Shown here: in pieces, positions 33,135 through 42,204 of the stretch | How the letters are laid out: each line of letters begins with the position of its first letter | Position numbering within the stretch: the stretch's first letter is position 1 | From: Micromonospora ureilytica | Lineage (GTDB): Bacteria > Actinomycetota > Actinomycetes > Mycobacteriales > Micromonosporaceae | Direction: 5' to 3' | Assembly: GCF_015751765.1 (NCBI RefSeq) | Contig: NZ_JADOTX010000001.1 | Span: 1,178,001 to 1,242,000, forward strand | Length of the DNA stretch: 64,000 nucleotides | Made by a program: the position numbers and the translations under genes | Notes under the pieces: model-generated | The model's input: only the letters and a program-made list of their open reading frames with translations | The model's database searches: none | What the model was told of the DNA's origin: nothing

Positions 33135-34862
33135 ATGCCGACGTTCGCCGTGGGGGACAGGCTGCTGCGGCAGACGGTCCTGGCGGGCGGCGGCTGGACC
33201 GCCGCACTCGCGGCGGTCGCGCTGCTCGGCGCGGCCGCTGAACTGTTGCTACCCGCGGCCCTCGGCCGCGCCGTCGACGCCGCCCTCGCCGGCGGCTCCG
33301 GCTGGTGGGCGGTGTCCGCCTGCGCGCTGGTCGTCGTCCTCATCGGCGTCGACACCCTGACGGATTTGGCCAGCGGCTTCGGTGCGGCGCGCGCCACCGC
33401 CGGGCTGCGTCGGCGCCTACTGCGTCACCTGTTCGCCTTGGACGTCCGCGCCACCCGCCGGCACCCGGTGGGTGATCTCGTCGGCCGGATGGTCGGCCAG
33501 GCCGCCGACGCCGGCCAGGCCGGCAACGCAGTGGTCCTGGCCATCGTGGCGGTGCTTCCGCCGCTCGGCAGCGTCGTCGCGCTCGCCATCATCGAACCGG
33601 TCCTCGGGATGACCCTGCTCGCCGGTCTCGGCCTGCTCGCCGTCCTCATGCGCGCCTTCGTGGCCGACGCCTCGACCGCGACCGCCGGGTACCAACGGGT
33701 GCTCGGCACCATCGCCGGCCGGCTGCTGGAGTCGCTGACCGGAGCCCGGACCATCGCCGCCGCCGGCACCACCCAGCGCGAGGAGGACCGGGTGCTGGCG
33801 GCCCTGCCGGAGCTGGACCGGCACGGTCGGCGCGCCTGGGAACTGCTGGCCCGGGCGAGTGCGCGCACCTCGGCCGTGGCGCCACTGCTGAACCTGAGCG
33901 TCATCGCGGTCGGCGGGTACGCCCTGACCACGGGCTGGCTCACGCCGGGCGAACTGGTCGCCGCGGTCCGGTACGCGGCCATGGGCGCCGGGCTCGGTGC
34001 AGTGCTCGCCACCCTGAACCACCTGGTCCGCAGCCGCGCGGGAGCACACCGGGTCGCCGAGTTGCTGACCCAGCCCGCCACGCCGGCCGGCGATCGGCCC
34101 CTTCCACCCGGCGGCGGCGCCCTGCGACTGCGCGGGGTGTGCGTACACGCCGACGACGGCCGGCCCATCCTGGACGGCGTCGACCTGGACGTGCCGGCCG
34201 GCGCCACAGTGGCCATCGTCGGAGCGTCCGGCGCCGGCAAGTCGACCCTGGCTGCCGTGGCGGGTCGGCTGTACGACCCCGACGGCGGTGAGGTGCGACT
34301 CGACGGCGTGCCGCTGCGGGACCTCGACGCGGCGGTGCTGCGCCGAGCCGTCGGCTACGCCTTCGACCAGCCGGTGCTGATCGGCGCGACAGTCCACGAC
34401 GCGATCGGCTTGGCGCTGCCGGTCGACGCGGCGGCGCCGCCGGCCGATCGGAGCCCGGCCACGCCGGCGGTCCTCCGGGCGAGCCGGATGGCGGCGGTCG
34501 CCGACGTGATCGATCGTCTGCCCGGCGGCTACCGCACCCCGCTGGTGGACACACCGCTGTCCGGGGGCGAGACCCAACGCCTCGGCCTGGCCCGCGCGTT
34601 CGCCGCCGAGCGGCTGCTCATCCTGGACGACGCGACGTCCAGCCTCGACACCGCTACCGAACACCGGATCACCGAGGCGGTGGTCGGGCGGGCCGGGGAG
34701 CGTACCCGCCTGGTGGTCACCCACCGGACCGCGGCGGCCGCGGCGGCCGACCTCGTCGCCTGGCTGGACGGCGGTCGACTGCGCGGCCTGGCGCCGCACC
34801 GGCAACTCTGGGCCGACCCGGACTACCGTGCCGTCTTCCAGCCGGCCGGCGGTGGGTCGTGA
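33135..34862 (+). CDS. ramA: ABC exporter half-transporter (RamA/AmfB-like)
   Basis: A 575-residue fusion of a six-helix membrane domain (about 15-300) and an ATPase (about 325-570). Walker A GASGAGKST starts at residue 363, the signature is LSGGE near 475 and Walker B is LLILDDATS. It is expected to dimerise with the next gene product and export the modified peptide. ATG 33135 follows GGGAGG; upstream in-frame codons run into the hairpin. It overlaps the next gene by 4 bases (GTGA). Confidence 0.92.
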   Translation: MPTFAVGDRLLRQTVLAGGGWTAALAAVALLGAAAELLLPAALGRAVDAALAGGSGWWAVSACALVVVLIGVDTLTDLASGFGAARATAGLRRRLLRHLFALDVRATRRHPVGDLVGRMVGQAADAGQAGNAVVLAIVAVLPPLGSVVALAIIEPVLGMTLLAGLGLLAVLMRAFVADASTATAGYQRVLGTIAGRLLESLTGARTIAAAGTTQREEDRVLAALPELDRHGRRAWELLARASARTSAVAPLLNLSVIAVGGYALTTGWLTPGELVAAVRYAAMGAGLGAVLATLNHLVRSRAGAHRVAELLTQPATPAGDRPLPPGGGALRLRGVCVHADDGRPILDGVDLDVPAGATVAIVGASGAGKSTLAAVAGRLYDPDGGEVRLDGVPLRDLDAAVLRRAVGYAFDQPVLIGATVHDAIGLALPVDAAAPPADRSPATPAVLRASRMAAVADVIDRLPGGYRTPLVDTPLSGGETQRLGLARAFAAERLLILDDATSSLDTATEHRITEAVVGRAGERTRLVVTHRTAAAAAADLVAWLDGGRLRGLAPHRQLWADPDYRAVFQPAGGGS

Positions 34863-36634
34863 GCCGACCCGGCGTACGCCTGGTGACCTGGCGGGCGCTG
34901 CGGGCCCGCCGGCGAGAGCTCGCCGCGCTCGGGGGCTGGTCGCTTGTCGAGTCGCTGCCCGCGCTGCTCTCCGGTTACCTGGTCGCCCGCGCCGTCGACG
35001 AGGGTTTCCTGGCCGGACGTCCTGTCAACGGCCTGGCCTGGTTGGGGGTCCTCGCCGTGGCCGTGCTGCTCGGCGCGGCGGCCACCGGTCGGACGTACCG
35101 GAGCCTCGGCGCCGTGGTCGAGCCGTTCCGCGACGAGGTGGCCGCTCAGGTGGTCCGGGGTGCGCTGCGCGACGCCACCCGGGCGGGCGGCCGCCCGGAC
35201 AGCGCCGCCGTGACCCGGCTGACCCACCAGATGGAGATCGTCCGCGACACCTTCGCCGGTCTGCTGATGGTGACTCGCGGGTTCCTCTTCTCCGCCGGCG
35301 CGGCCCTGCTCGGCCTGCTCGCCCTGGCACCGGTGGTGGCGGCGCTGGCCGCCGCGCCGCTGGTCGCCGGCCTGGTCGTGTTTCTCGCCGCGCTGCCGGC
35401 GATGGTCACGCACCAGCGCGCGTACGTCCGTGCCGGTGAGCGGCTCGGCCAGTCCGCGGCGGCCGCGCTGGCCGGTCACCGCGACGTGCTGGCCTGCGGG
35501 GCCCAGACACGCGTGACGACCGACGTGGCCCGCTGGGTGTCGGCGCAGGCCACCGCCGAACGCATGCTCGCGCGGATGGCGGCGATCCGCAGCCTCAGCC
35601 TCGGCATCGGCGGCTGGCTGCCACTGCTGGTGCTGATGGTGACCGCCCCGTGGCTGGTCGAGCGTGGTCTCACCGCCGGCGCGGTGCTGGGCGCGCTGAT
35701 CTACGTCTCCACTGGGCTGCAACCCGCCCTGCACACCCTGGTGCAGGGCCTCGGCGGCGGCGGGCTCCGCTACGCGGTCACCCTGGAGAACATCCTGCGC
35801 ACCTATCCGGTGTCCGACGACAAGCGCCCGTCGGCCCCCGCCGCCCGGTCACCCCACTGCCGGCCGCCCACCGGTCCTGCCGGCTGCTCGCCAGCCGTCG
35901 AGGTCCGGGGACTGACCTTCGGCTACGGCCCGCGCGCCCGGCCCATCCTGCAGAACTTCTCGCTGACACTGGCCGACCGGGACCATCTCGCCGTGGTCGG
36001 CCCGAGCGGTGCGGGCAAGTCCACACTGGCCGCCCTGCTGGCCGGTCTGGTGCCGCCGCAGGCAGGCACGGTCCACCTGGCCGGCGCGACGGTCGCCGCG
36101 GTCGAACCGGCCGAACTCGCCCGGATGCGAGTGCTGGTGCCCCAGGAGGCGTACGTCTTCACCGGAAGTCTCGCCGACAACCTCCGCTACCTCCGGCCGG
36201 ACGCTGACGATCACACGCTGGAGGTCGCCCTCGACGCGCTCGGCGCGCGTCCCCTGGCTACCCGCCTGGGCGGCCTGGGCGCGTCGGTCGCGCCGGCCCT
36301 GCTCTCCGCCGGCGAGCGGCAGCTCATCGCGGCGGTCCGGGCCTGGCTGGCACCCGCCCCGCTGGTGGTCCTCGACGAGGCGACCTGTCACCTGGACCCC
36401 GCGCTGGAAGCGACGGTCGAAGCCGCCTTCGCCCGGCGGCCCGGCAGCCTCGTGGTGATCGCACACCGGATCAGTTCCGCGCTACGCGCCGATCGGGTGC
36501 TGGTCCTCGACGGCGACGAACCCGTGGTGGGGACGCACGAACAGCTGTTGATCCGCTCGGCCACCTACCGGGTGCTCGTCGGCTGCTGGGACGAGTCCGT
36601 GCCGCCGCACGTGGCGTCGGCGCGGCAGGGCTGA
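34859..36634 (+). CDS. ramB: ABC exporter half-transporter (RamB/AmfA-like)
   Basis: A 591-residue partner of the preceding transporter: membrane domain about 20-310, ATPase about 345-580. Walker A GPSGAGKST is near 381. The signature is unusual, LSAGERQL near 482 instead of LSGGQ, while Walker B (LVVLDEATC) is intact. A degenerate signature in one half of a heterodimer is common in exporters and suggests one canonical and one atypical ATP site. GTG 34859 overlaps the upstream stop. A linker rich in Pro/Ala (about 325-350) precedes the ATPase. It ends 12 bases from the convergent regulator. Confidence 0.92.
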   Translation: MSRPGVRLVTWRALRARRRELAALGGWSLVESLPALLSGYLVARAVDEGFLAGRPVNGLAWLGVLAVAVLLGAAATGRTYRSLGAVVEPFRDEVAAQVVRGALRDATRAGGRPDSAAVTRLTHQMEIVRDTFAGLLMVTRGFLFSAGAALLGLLALAPVVAALAAAPLVAGLVVFLAALPAMVTHQRAYVRAGERLGQSAAAALAGHRDVLACGAQTRVTTDVARWVSAQATAERMLARMAAIRSLSLGIGGWLPLLVLMVTAPWLVERGLTAGAVLGALIYVSTGLQPALHTLVQGLGGGGLRYAVTLENILRTYPVSDDKRPSAPAARSPHCRPPTGPAGCSPAVEVRGLTFGYGPRARPILQNFSLTLADRDHLAVVGPSGAGKSTLAALLAGLVPPQAGTVHLAGATVAAVEPAELARMRVLVPQEAYVFTGSLADNLRYLRPDADDHTLEVALDALGARPLATRLGGLGASVAPALLSAGERQLIAAVRAWLAPAPLVVLDEATCHLDPALEATVEAAFARRPGSLVVIAHRISSALRADRVLVLDGDEPVVGTHEQLLIRSATYRVLVGCWDESVPPHVASARQG

Positions 36635-36646
36635 ACCCGGCGTCGG

Positions 36647-37231
36647 TCAGATCCAGCCCGCCTCGCCTGCCATCCGCACGGCCTCCACCCGGGTACGCGC
36701 GCCCACCTTGCGCGCGATGCGACCGAGATGGTTGCGGACGGTGCCACGGGTGAGCCCGAGCGACACCGCCACCTCCGCCACCGGCGCCCCCGCGGCCGTC
36801 AGCCGCAACACCTCCGTCTCGCGGCTGGTCAGTGGGCCGTCCGAGCGCAGCGCCGCGACGACGAGATCCGCGTCGAGCACGGGCTCCCGGCGGGCGAGCC
36901 GGCGGATCCCGTCGATGACCCGCTGGGGGCCGGCGTCGCTGCGCAGGATGCCGACCGCCCTGGTCGGGCAGAGTAGGCCGCGCAGCCGCCGGGCCCGATG
37001 CGGGTGGGCCAGCACCAGGACGGGGCACAGGCCGAGGCGGCCGGGATCGACTCCCTCGACGAAATCGAGGTCGGCCACCATCACGTCGGGGCGCTGGGCG
37101 CGAACGGCCGCGGAGACCGCGTCGCCGCGATCCACCTCCGCCACGACACGGATGTCATCCTCGGCGGCGAGGACGAACGACAGCGCGCCCAACACCAGGG
37201 CACCGTCCAGGGCGAGCAGGGTACGGATCAC
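36647..37231 (-). CDS. NarL/LuxR-type response regulator, RamR-like, atypical receiver
   Basis: A 194-residue regulator: receiver (1-115) and LuxR-type HTH (about 130-190; LTSRETEVLRLTAAG, GTVRNHLGRIARKV). The presumed phosphoacceptor D54 remains (VADLDF), but the acidic pair has one member only (LALDGA, D9) and the conserved lysine before it is replaced (ILRSDAG). In Streptomyces RamR activates ramCSAB from the same strand; here the gene is convergent with ramB. GTG 37231 has GGAAGG 6 bases upstream and matches the usual family start; a TTG at 37276 is less likely. Confidence 0.88.
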   Translation of the reverse strand: MIRTLLALDGALVLGALSFVLAAEDDIRVVAEVDRGDAVSAAVRAQRPDVMVADLDFVEGVDPGRLGLCPVLVLAHPHRARRLRGLLCPTRAVGILRSDAGPQRVIDGIRRLARREPVLDADLVVAALRSDGPLTSRETEVLRLTAAGAPVAEVAVSLGLTRGTVRNHLGRIARKVGARTRVEAVRMAGEAGWI

Positions 37232-37311
37232 GATGAACCTTCCCGCACTCCGATAGCGATCACTCAACGTCAACATTCAAACACGCATCCTGCGGGTCCG
37301 CACGGTGACGA

Positions 37312-37347
37312 GGGGCGGGTCCGGACATCTCCGACCGGACCCGCCCC
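37312..37347. terminator. Strong hairpin between the two response-regulator genes
   Basis: GGGGCGGGTCCGG (37312-37324) pairs perfectly with CCGGACCCGCCCC (37335-37347) across 10 bases. It lies 5 bases after the stop of the second regulator (minus strand), which suggests that the two regulators are transcribed separately. Confidence 0.8.
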
Positions 37348-37352
37348 AACGA

Positions 37353-37961
37353 CTACAGCCAGCCGTTACGCCGCGCGCGCGACACCGCCTCCAACCGGTT
37401 GCGAGCCCCGGTCTTGCGCAGAATCACCGACAGGTGATTGCGCACCGTCCCGTGTGCCAGGTAGAGGCGGACGGCGATCTCCTTCAGCGGCAGACCCTCG
37501 GCCGCCATCCGCAGCACGTCCATCTCCCGAGGCGTCAACGGCATCTCCGGGGGACTCAGCACCGCGACCGCCGCAGCCGGGTCGATCGCTCGCTCCCCGG
37601 CCGCGAGCGCGCGGATCGCCCGCACCAACTCGGCCAGCGAGCTGTCCTTCCCGACCAGACCGCGCGCACCGGCCGCCAGCGCCGCCTCCACCAGCGCCGG
37701 ACTCCACCGAGGGCTCATCGCCAGCACGGCGGCGTGCGGCGCCTCGACGTCGATGCGGGCGACCACCTCGACCGGGTCGGGCAGCTCCGGTGTCAGCGCC
37801 AGCACCACCACCTGCGGTCGGCACCGCCGGACCACAGTCAACAGCTCGCCGACACCCTCGACGTCGGCGACCACCTCCATGTCCTCCTCGCGTGACAGCG
37901 CGGCGCAGAGCGCCCCGCGGAGCAAACCCATGTCCTCGGCGATGACAACGTGGATCACCAC
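37353..37961 (-). CDS. NarL/LuxR-type orphan response regulator without phosphoacceptor Asp
   Basis: A 202-residue regulator with the same layout as its neighbour (HTH block LTPREMDVLRMAAEG, GTVRNHLSVILRKTGARN). The acidic pair is present (E9, D10) and the switch lysine is present (GLVGKDSS), but the phosphorylation-site segment reads VVVLALTPELP, so A55 replaces the Asp. It should work without phosphorylation, perhaps by ligand binding or protein contact. GTG 37961 (or 37958) follows GGAG. With no histidine kinase nearby, both regulators look like orphans dedicated to the ram/amf-type locus. Confidence 0.88.
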   Translation of the reverse strand: MVIHVVIAEDMGLLRGALCAALSREEDMEVVADVEGVGELLTVVRRCRPQVVVLALTPELPDPVEVVARIDVEAPHAAVLAMSPRWSPALVEAALAAGARGLVGKDSSLAELVRAIRALAAGERAIDPAAAVAVLSPPEMPLTPREMDVLRMAAEGLPLKEIAVRLYLAHGTVRNHLSVILRKTGARNRLEAVSRARRNGWL

Positions 37962-38158
37962 GTTTTCTCCGATCTCCGGTACGCGTCACGACGGCCACCG
38001 ATCCCGGAACGTCCACGGGTTGGTCCGGGCGGTCGTGCGCTACAGACGGGTGGGCATCGGCCCGCGGCACCGCCACGGCGGACGGGCGCGGGCACTGATC
38101 GACCGACCAGCGGGTGGAGCGGGCCGCGCGGGCCAGCCACCGGGTCGGTCGACCCGCC

Positions 38159-39337
38159 TCAGCCGGGGCGGGCGATCGCAGACGGAGTTCGGCTCTCGAC
38201 CAGAAGCGGCACGAGATCGCAGGGCTGCCCGGCACCGAAATGCGCCTGCCGGTCGAGCGGCCGGAGCAGCCCCGACCCGGGCGTCGATCCGTTATCGACG
38301 CCAGCGGCATCCTGGTCGGCGGGCGTGACGGGCTGACCAGGGAACACAGCCCCCGCGTCCAGCGGTCCCGGGTGTGCGGCGAGGCGCCCCGTCGGGGCCG
38401 TGGCACGCGCGGGGCCGACGACGGACAGCGGCGGTGGCGCGGCCGGGGTCTGCGGCACTGCGGCGCGTACGGGGGCCAGTGCCGGTTCCGCAGGTGATGT
38501 CGGAACTGTCGGTGGAGGAGTCGGGTCGGTCACCGGCCCGGCCGCCGGCCCGAGCACTGGGGGCACGGGCAGTGGAGGTGTCGCCGCCGGAACGGTCACC
38601 GGGCCGAGAACGGGTGGCAGAACGGCATCGGCGACACGGAGGAGCGCCACGAGGACGGGCCGAATCGGCACTGTGCTCACGATGTCGACGACGTACGGCA
38701 GTGGGGCGGTGATCAGGCCCATCACGGTTGAACCGGCCGGCGCGTGCAGCGCGGGCGGATTGGGGGCGGCGGTGGCTGGCTTTCGCGGTGGATCAGTGGC
38801 CGGCCGCGACAGGTCGACACGGTGTGCCGAACGATGAGCCGCGCGAGCTACGGAAGCCGGCCGAAGCCCTTCGCGCTCTGCCGCACCGGCTGGAACGGAC
38901 GCGTCGGCCCGGGGCAGCGGTGGGTTGACGGGCGACGACGCAGCGGTCAACCGTCGAGGCTCCGTCGAGGGTGCCCTCTCGCGGGGGGCGACGACGCCAC
39001 CGATGGGCTCCGCCAGCGGGGCACGGAGCTTGTCGCGGCGGCGGTCGCCGGCACCCGCGGCTCTTTGGCGGTCGTGGCTGGGGCGGTCGGCAACCGTGAG
39101 CCGTGCGACCGGCTCGATCAGGCCGCCGATCTCGCGATGAAGCGCCGCATCGGACCCGCCGCGCACGCCGTCGGCGGCGGCCGGCCCCTGAAACAGGGCG
39201 GCCACGACGAAACCGGCCCCGACGGCGGCCGCGATCAGCACCAGCCGCCGGGCGAGCCCGCGCAGCCGGCCGGCCACAAATGGCGCGGATCGGCCCGGCG
39301 CGGACGTCGGCACGGTTTCGATGGCGGGACTTCGCAC
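38159..39337 (-). CDS. Proline/alanine-rich membrane-anchored or secreted protein
   Basis: A 392-residue protein of unknown function. After a basic start there is one hydrophobic helix (RRLVLIAAAVGAGFVVAALF), followed by a long low-complexity part rich in Pro, Ala and Arg. A single more ordered hydrophobic segment (MGLITAPLPYVVDIVSTVPI) lies about midway. GTG 39337 is chosen because GAGGGAAGGGG precedes it; longer in-frame extensions lack start signals. The composition fits a wall-spanning or surface protein. It lies on the same strand as, and upstream of, the ram/amf-like regulators with 197 bases between. Confidence 0.7.
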   Translation of the reverse strand: MRSPAIETVPTSAPGRSAPFVAGRLRGLARRLVLIAAAVGAGFVVAALFQGPAAADGVRGGSDAALHREIGGLIEPVARLTVADRPSHDRQRAAGAGDRRRDKLRAPLAEPIGGVVAPRERAPSTEPRRLTAASSPVNPPLPRADASVPAGAAEREGLRPASVARAAHRSAHRVDLSRPATDPPRKPATAAPNPPALHAPAGSTVMGLITAPLPYVVDIVSTVPIRPVLVALLRVADAVLPPVLGPVTVPAATPPLPVPPVLGPAAGPVTDPTPPPTVPTSPAEPALAPVRAAVPQTPAAPPPLSVVGPARATAPTGRLAAHPGPLDAGAVFPGQPVTPADQDAAGVDNGSTPGSGLLRPLDRQAHFGAGQPCDLVPLLVESRTPSAIARPG

Positions 39338-39632
39338 GCGGGTACGACCCCTTCCCTCTGGATAGCTGACCCATAGTAGCGATGCGCTCACGTAGTCGCA
39401 TCCTGTGCTGTGTGCGCTCGGCAGCAGCGTGCGGTCAGGTGTTCTGCCCAGAGAGGCTGAAACATCGGCTTTCGGGTGACTCTTGGGGCGGTTCCGGATC
39501 GGTCCGGGCTGGCGCCGTGACAACAATCTGACTGATTGCTCAGGGCGGCCTGTACCCCGAGTTGCCGATAGTGTCACTCGCGGCATCGAGCTGAACTCAC
39601 GCTGTCACCACAGCGATCGCCTTGGGGGGTCG

Positions 39633-41828
39633 ATGGCATCGAGTAGACGTTGGGCAGTCCTGATCGGAGTCGACCAGTGCGGCCGCGACGTTCAACTGCC
39701 ACCGCTTCGGTACGCCGAGAGTGACGCTCTCGCCCTGCGGGACGTGTTGTTGGACCAGGACATCGGCACCTTCGACGACGGTGCGGTGCAGATGTTCGTC
39801 GGTCCCGACGCCACCTGGCGCGAGATCAAACTGTTCCTGCGTGACGTGGCTCTGCGCTCCGCGCCGTCGGATGTTCTGTTCGTCTACTTCGCCGGCCATA
39901 CGCTTGTCCCACAATGGAGCGACCAGCTCGACGCCTATCTGGTCACGGCTGACCTTGATCCGGGGATGCTCGCTCGCGAACCCGACAACGGGTTGCGGAT
40001 GTCCTTCCTCAAGCGGGACATCTTCGACGCCTTCGCGGGTGCCTCGTTCCTGGTGCTCGACTGCTGCCACGCGGGTGTCTACGCCGATGCCGACCGGCGC
40101 AACATCAAGGTTCTGCAGTCCTACGCGGAGGCGGTGGACCGACCCCGGCACAACGCGTTGCTCGCCTGTCCCAGCGAATCGGTGACCCGGGAGAGCGCCG
40201 AGTATGAGCACGGAACACTGACCCACCATGTCTTGCGGGCGCTGCGGGGCGGGGCGGGCGACGAGGCGGGGCGGGTGTCGTTCGCGCAGATGGCGACGTT
40301 CGTCGCCGAGCAGGGCATGGATCTGCCGCCGGTACACACGGCGCACGTCTACGGGGCCACCACCGTGCTGACCCAACCGCCCATGTCCCGCCACGACCGC
40401 CAAGCGCTCAGCAGCCCGGCGAACCCGGGCATCTCGCGTCCCTGCCTCAACCCACTCGAGGACCAGACAAGTTCGATCCGGCAGCTGCTGGATCGGATCT
40501 TCCGGGCGGACGTCCGTTCACCCCACCAGTCTCAGCAGAGCGAACCCGACGGGCGCGTCGAACTCATTCGGCAGGCGCTCGATGCGGAATCGGCCGCAGT
40601 CGTCGAGTTCACGGGGAGCAGCTTCGGTGTGGTGAACCGAACGGCACGCTTCGACAAGGACAGCCTGTCGCCGATGCTGGAGACCGCGGCCGTCGACAGG
40701 GTGAAGCATCCGCGGGCTACACCAGGCTTTGTCGTCTCGCACGGGGTCGGTCGTCGGATGCTCTGCGTACCTCTCTCGTTCGCCAGCGACCGCACTCTCA
40801 CCCTTGCCGTGGTCGACCCGGCACTTGCCCAGCTGGACATGGGTGAACCACTGGCCGTCATGCTCCGCGCGGTCTGGGAGTCCGATCCGGTGGCCGATCC
40901 GCTGCAGTCGGAGATGACCGTCCTGACCGCTCTGCGTACCTCCTTCGGTCGACTACCGCTCAAGCTGTACGACGACGCCTTCGGCCTCTACCAACAGCTG
41001 GTCGGGTCGATGATCATGGTGTTTCAGCCGGTAGTTGAACTGGACCAACGCGCGACAGGTGTCAGCGTGCAGAGTTTCGAGGCCCTGGCCCGCCGCAACG
41101 ACCGCGAGCTGCGCGCTCCCTGGTCGGCGCTGCGCATGGCTCACGACTGGGGCGACCGTTTCGTCGTCGAACGTGATGCGATCCTCCTGGCCAAGGCGAT
41201 CCACTCCTACGCCGAGGCCGACGCCGCGTCGGGATGGCAGGGAACCAAGCCGTTGTCGGTCAACGTGGCGGTCCGCTCACTGCTCAGCGACGCGTACCTC
41301 AACCAGGTGAGCAAAGCGCTCACTGAGGCGGGGTTGCATCCCCGAACCTTGACATTGGAGATCTCCGAGCAGGATCCGATCACACCGGAGCCGGGCGAGC
41401 GGTGGCCGCAGGAGCCCCTGGTCTACTTCCACAACCGGCTGACCACGCTCGCGCGAGAGCTTCGGATCAGCTTCGCGGTCGACGACTTCGGAGTTGGCTA
41501 CGCATCGCTGGCGCGGATGGCCGAGCTCCCACTCACCCAGATCAAGGTCGACCGCGCGATCCTGCACCACCCCATGGCGTTGGAGGAACTCGCGCTCGTG
41601 GCGCGTGTCGCTCGCTATGCCAGCGACCAGGGACAGACCGGGCAGCCGAGGACGGTCATTGTCGAGGGCTTCGATGATGACGCTCCAGTCAGTCTGTACG
41701 AGATCTTCCGTTTGGGGATCCATCACGTGCAGGGCTACTTCAGCGGTGCGGTCGCCTCGACCACGCTCCACGAGCTGGATCCAGCCGTGCAGGAACGGAT
41801 CGCATCACTCGTGAGAGGGGAGACGTGA
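39633..41828 (+). CDS. Caspase-like protease fused to GAF-like region and EAL phosphodiesterase
   Basis: A 731-residue fusion with no signal or membrane helix. Caspase-like (C14) domain about 5-250: catalytic H89 (YFAGHT) and C145 (LDCCHAG). GAF-like region about 305-420 (inference from pattern). EAL domain about 455-725 with all key residues visible: E483 (FEALAR), N544 (SVNVA), E576 (LTLEIS), D617/D618 (AVDDFGVGYASL), K638 (QIKVD), E678 (VEGF) and Q700 (VQGYF). It could hydrolyse cyclic di-GMP or read it out to switch proteolysis. GGGGGG precedes ATG 39633; a TTG at 39483 is unlikely. It overlaps the next gene by 4 bases. Confidence 0.93.
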   Translation: MASSRRWAVLIGVDQCGRDVQLPPLRYAESDALALRDVLLDQDIGTFDDGAVQMFVGPDATWREIKLFLRDVALRSAPSDVLFVYFAGHTLVPQWSDQLDAYLVTADLDPGMLAREPDNGLRMSFLKRDIFDAFAGASFLVLDCCHAGVYADADRRNIKVLQSYAEAVDRPRHNALLACPSESVTRESAEYEHGTLTHHVLRALRGGAGDEAGRVSFAQMATFVAEQGMDLPPVHTAHVYGATTVLTQPPMSRHDRQALSSPANPGISRPCLNPLEDQTSSIRQLLDRIFRADVRSPHQSQQSEPDGRVELIRQALDAESAAVVEFTGSSFGVVNRTARFDKDSLSPMLETAAVDRVKHPRATPGFVVSHGVGRRMLCVPLSFASDRTLTLAVVDPALAQLDMGEPLAVMLRAVWESDPVADPLQSEMTVLTALRTSFGRLPLKLYDDAFGLYQQLVGSMIMVFQPVVELDQRATGVSVQSFEALARRNDRELRAPWSALRMAHDWGDRFVVERDAILLAKAIHSYAEADAASGWQGTKPLSVNVAVRSLLSDAYLNQVSKALTEAGLHPRTLTLEISEQDPITPEPGERWPQEPLVYFHNRLTTLARELRISFAVDDFGVGYASLARMAELPLTQIKVDRAILHHPMALEELALVARVARYASDQGQTGQPRTVIVEGFDDDAPVSLYEIFRLGIHHVQGYFSGAVASTTLHELDPAVQERIASLVRGET

Positions 41829-42163
41829 CGAGCGTCAAGCTCCTGCTACCGGCCGAGGTGATCGAGGAACTCGATCTGCCCTACGAGGGGGTTCGCGACA
41901 GCGGTGCGATCACCGTGGCGATCGAGGGGATCGCCGTGTTGGCGAATCTGGCCACCCTGGCCACGCTGCAGCCACAGGCGGAGGCACTGGTCGCCGCAAT
42001 CCGTAACTGGCGCCTGCGCAACCATCAGAAGCCGGCGGTGTTGACGGTCGAGGGGGCGACCATCAGCCTGCGGATCGAGCTGCCGCCCAACGTCAGCCGA
42101 GCGGCCCTGCTTCGGCAACTTGAACCACTGCTCGATGAGGAGAGATCCCATGGCGCGAGGTGA
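41825..42163 (+). CDS. Small effector-associated (EACC1-like) component
   Basis: A 112-residue soluble protein. A beta strand (VKLLLPAEV) is followed by an alanine-rich helical middle (VLANLATLATLQPQAEALVA) and a two-strand end (PAVLTVEGATISLRIELPP). The order helix, W-R-R segment, then LTVxGxxIxLR resembles the Effector-Associated Constant Component family found beside caspase, trypsin and NTPase effectors in actinobacterial conflict systems. This is pattern recognition, not a database hit. GTG 41825 overlaps the protease stop, so it is translated with the caspase-EAL protein and probably binds it. Confidence 0.7.
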   Translation: MTSVKLLLPAEVIEELDLPYEGVRDSGAITVAIEGIAVLANLATLATLQPQAEALVAAIRNWRLRNHQKPAVLTVEGATISLRIELPPNVSRAALLRQLEPLLDEERSHGAR

Positions 42164-42204
42164 CGTCATTCTGTAGCGCGCGGACCACCCGCGGCCCTAT
42201 TGTG

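Noticed and set aside
39483-39632. Extended N-terminus of the caspase-EAL protein from TTG 39483
   Set aside because: No ribosome site and no conserved residues before ATG 39633, which has GGGGGG in front and opens the caspase fold directly.
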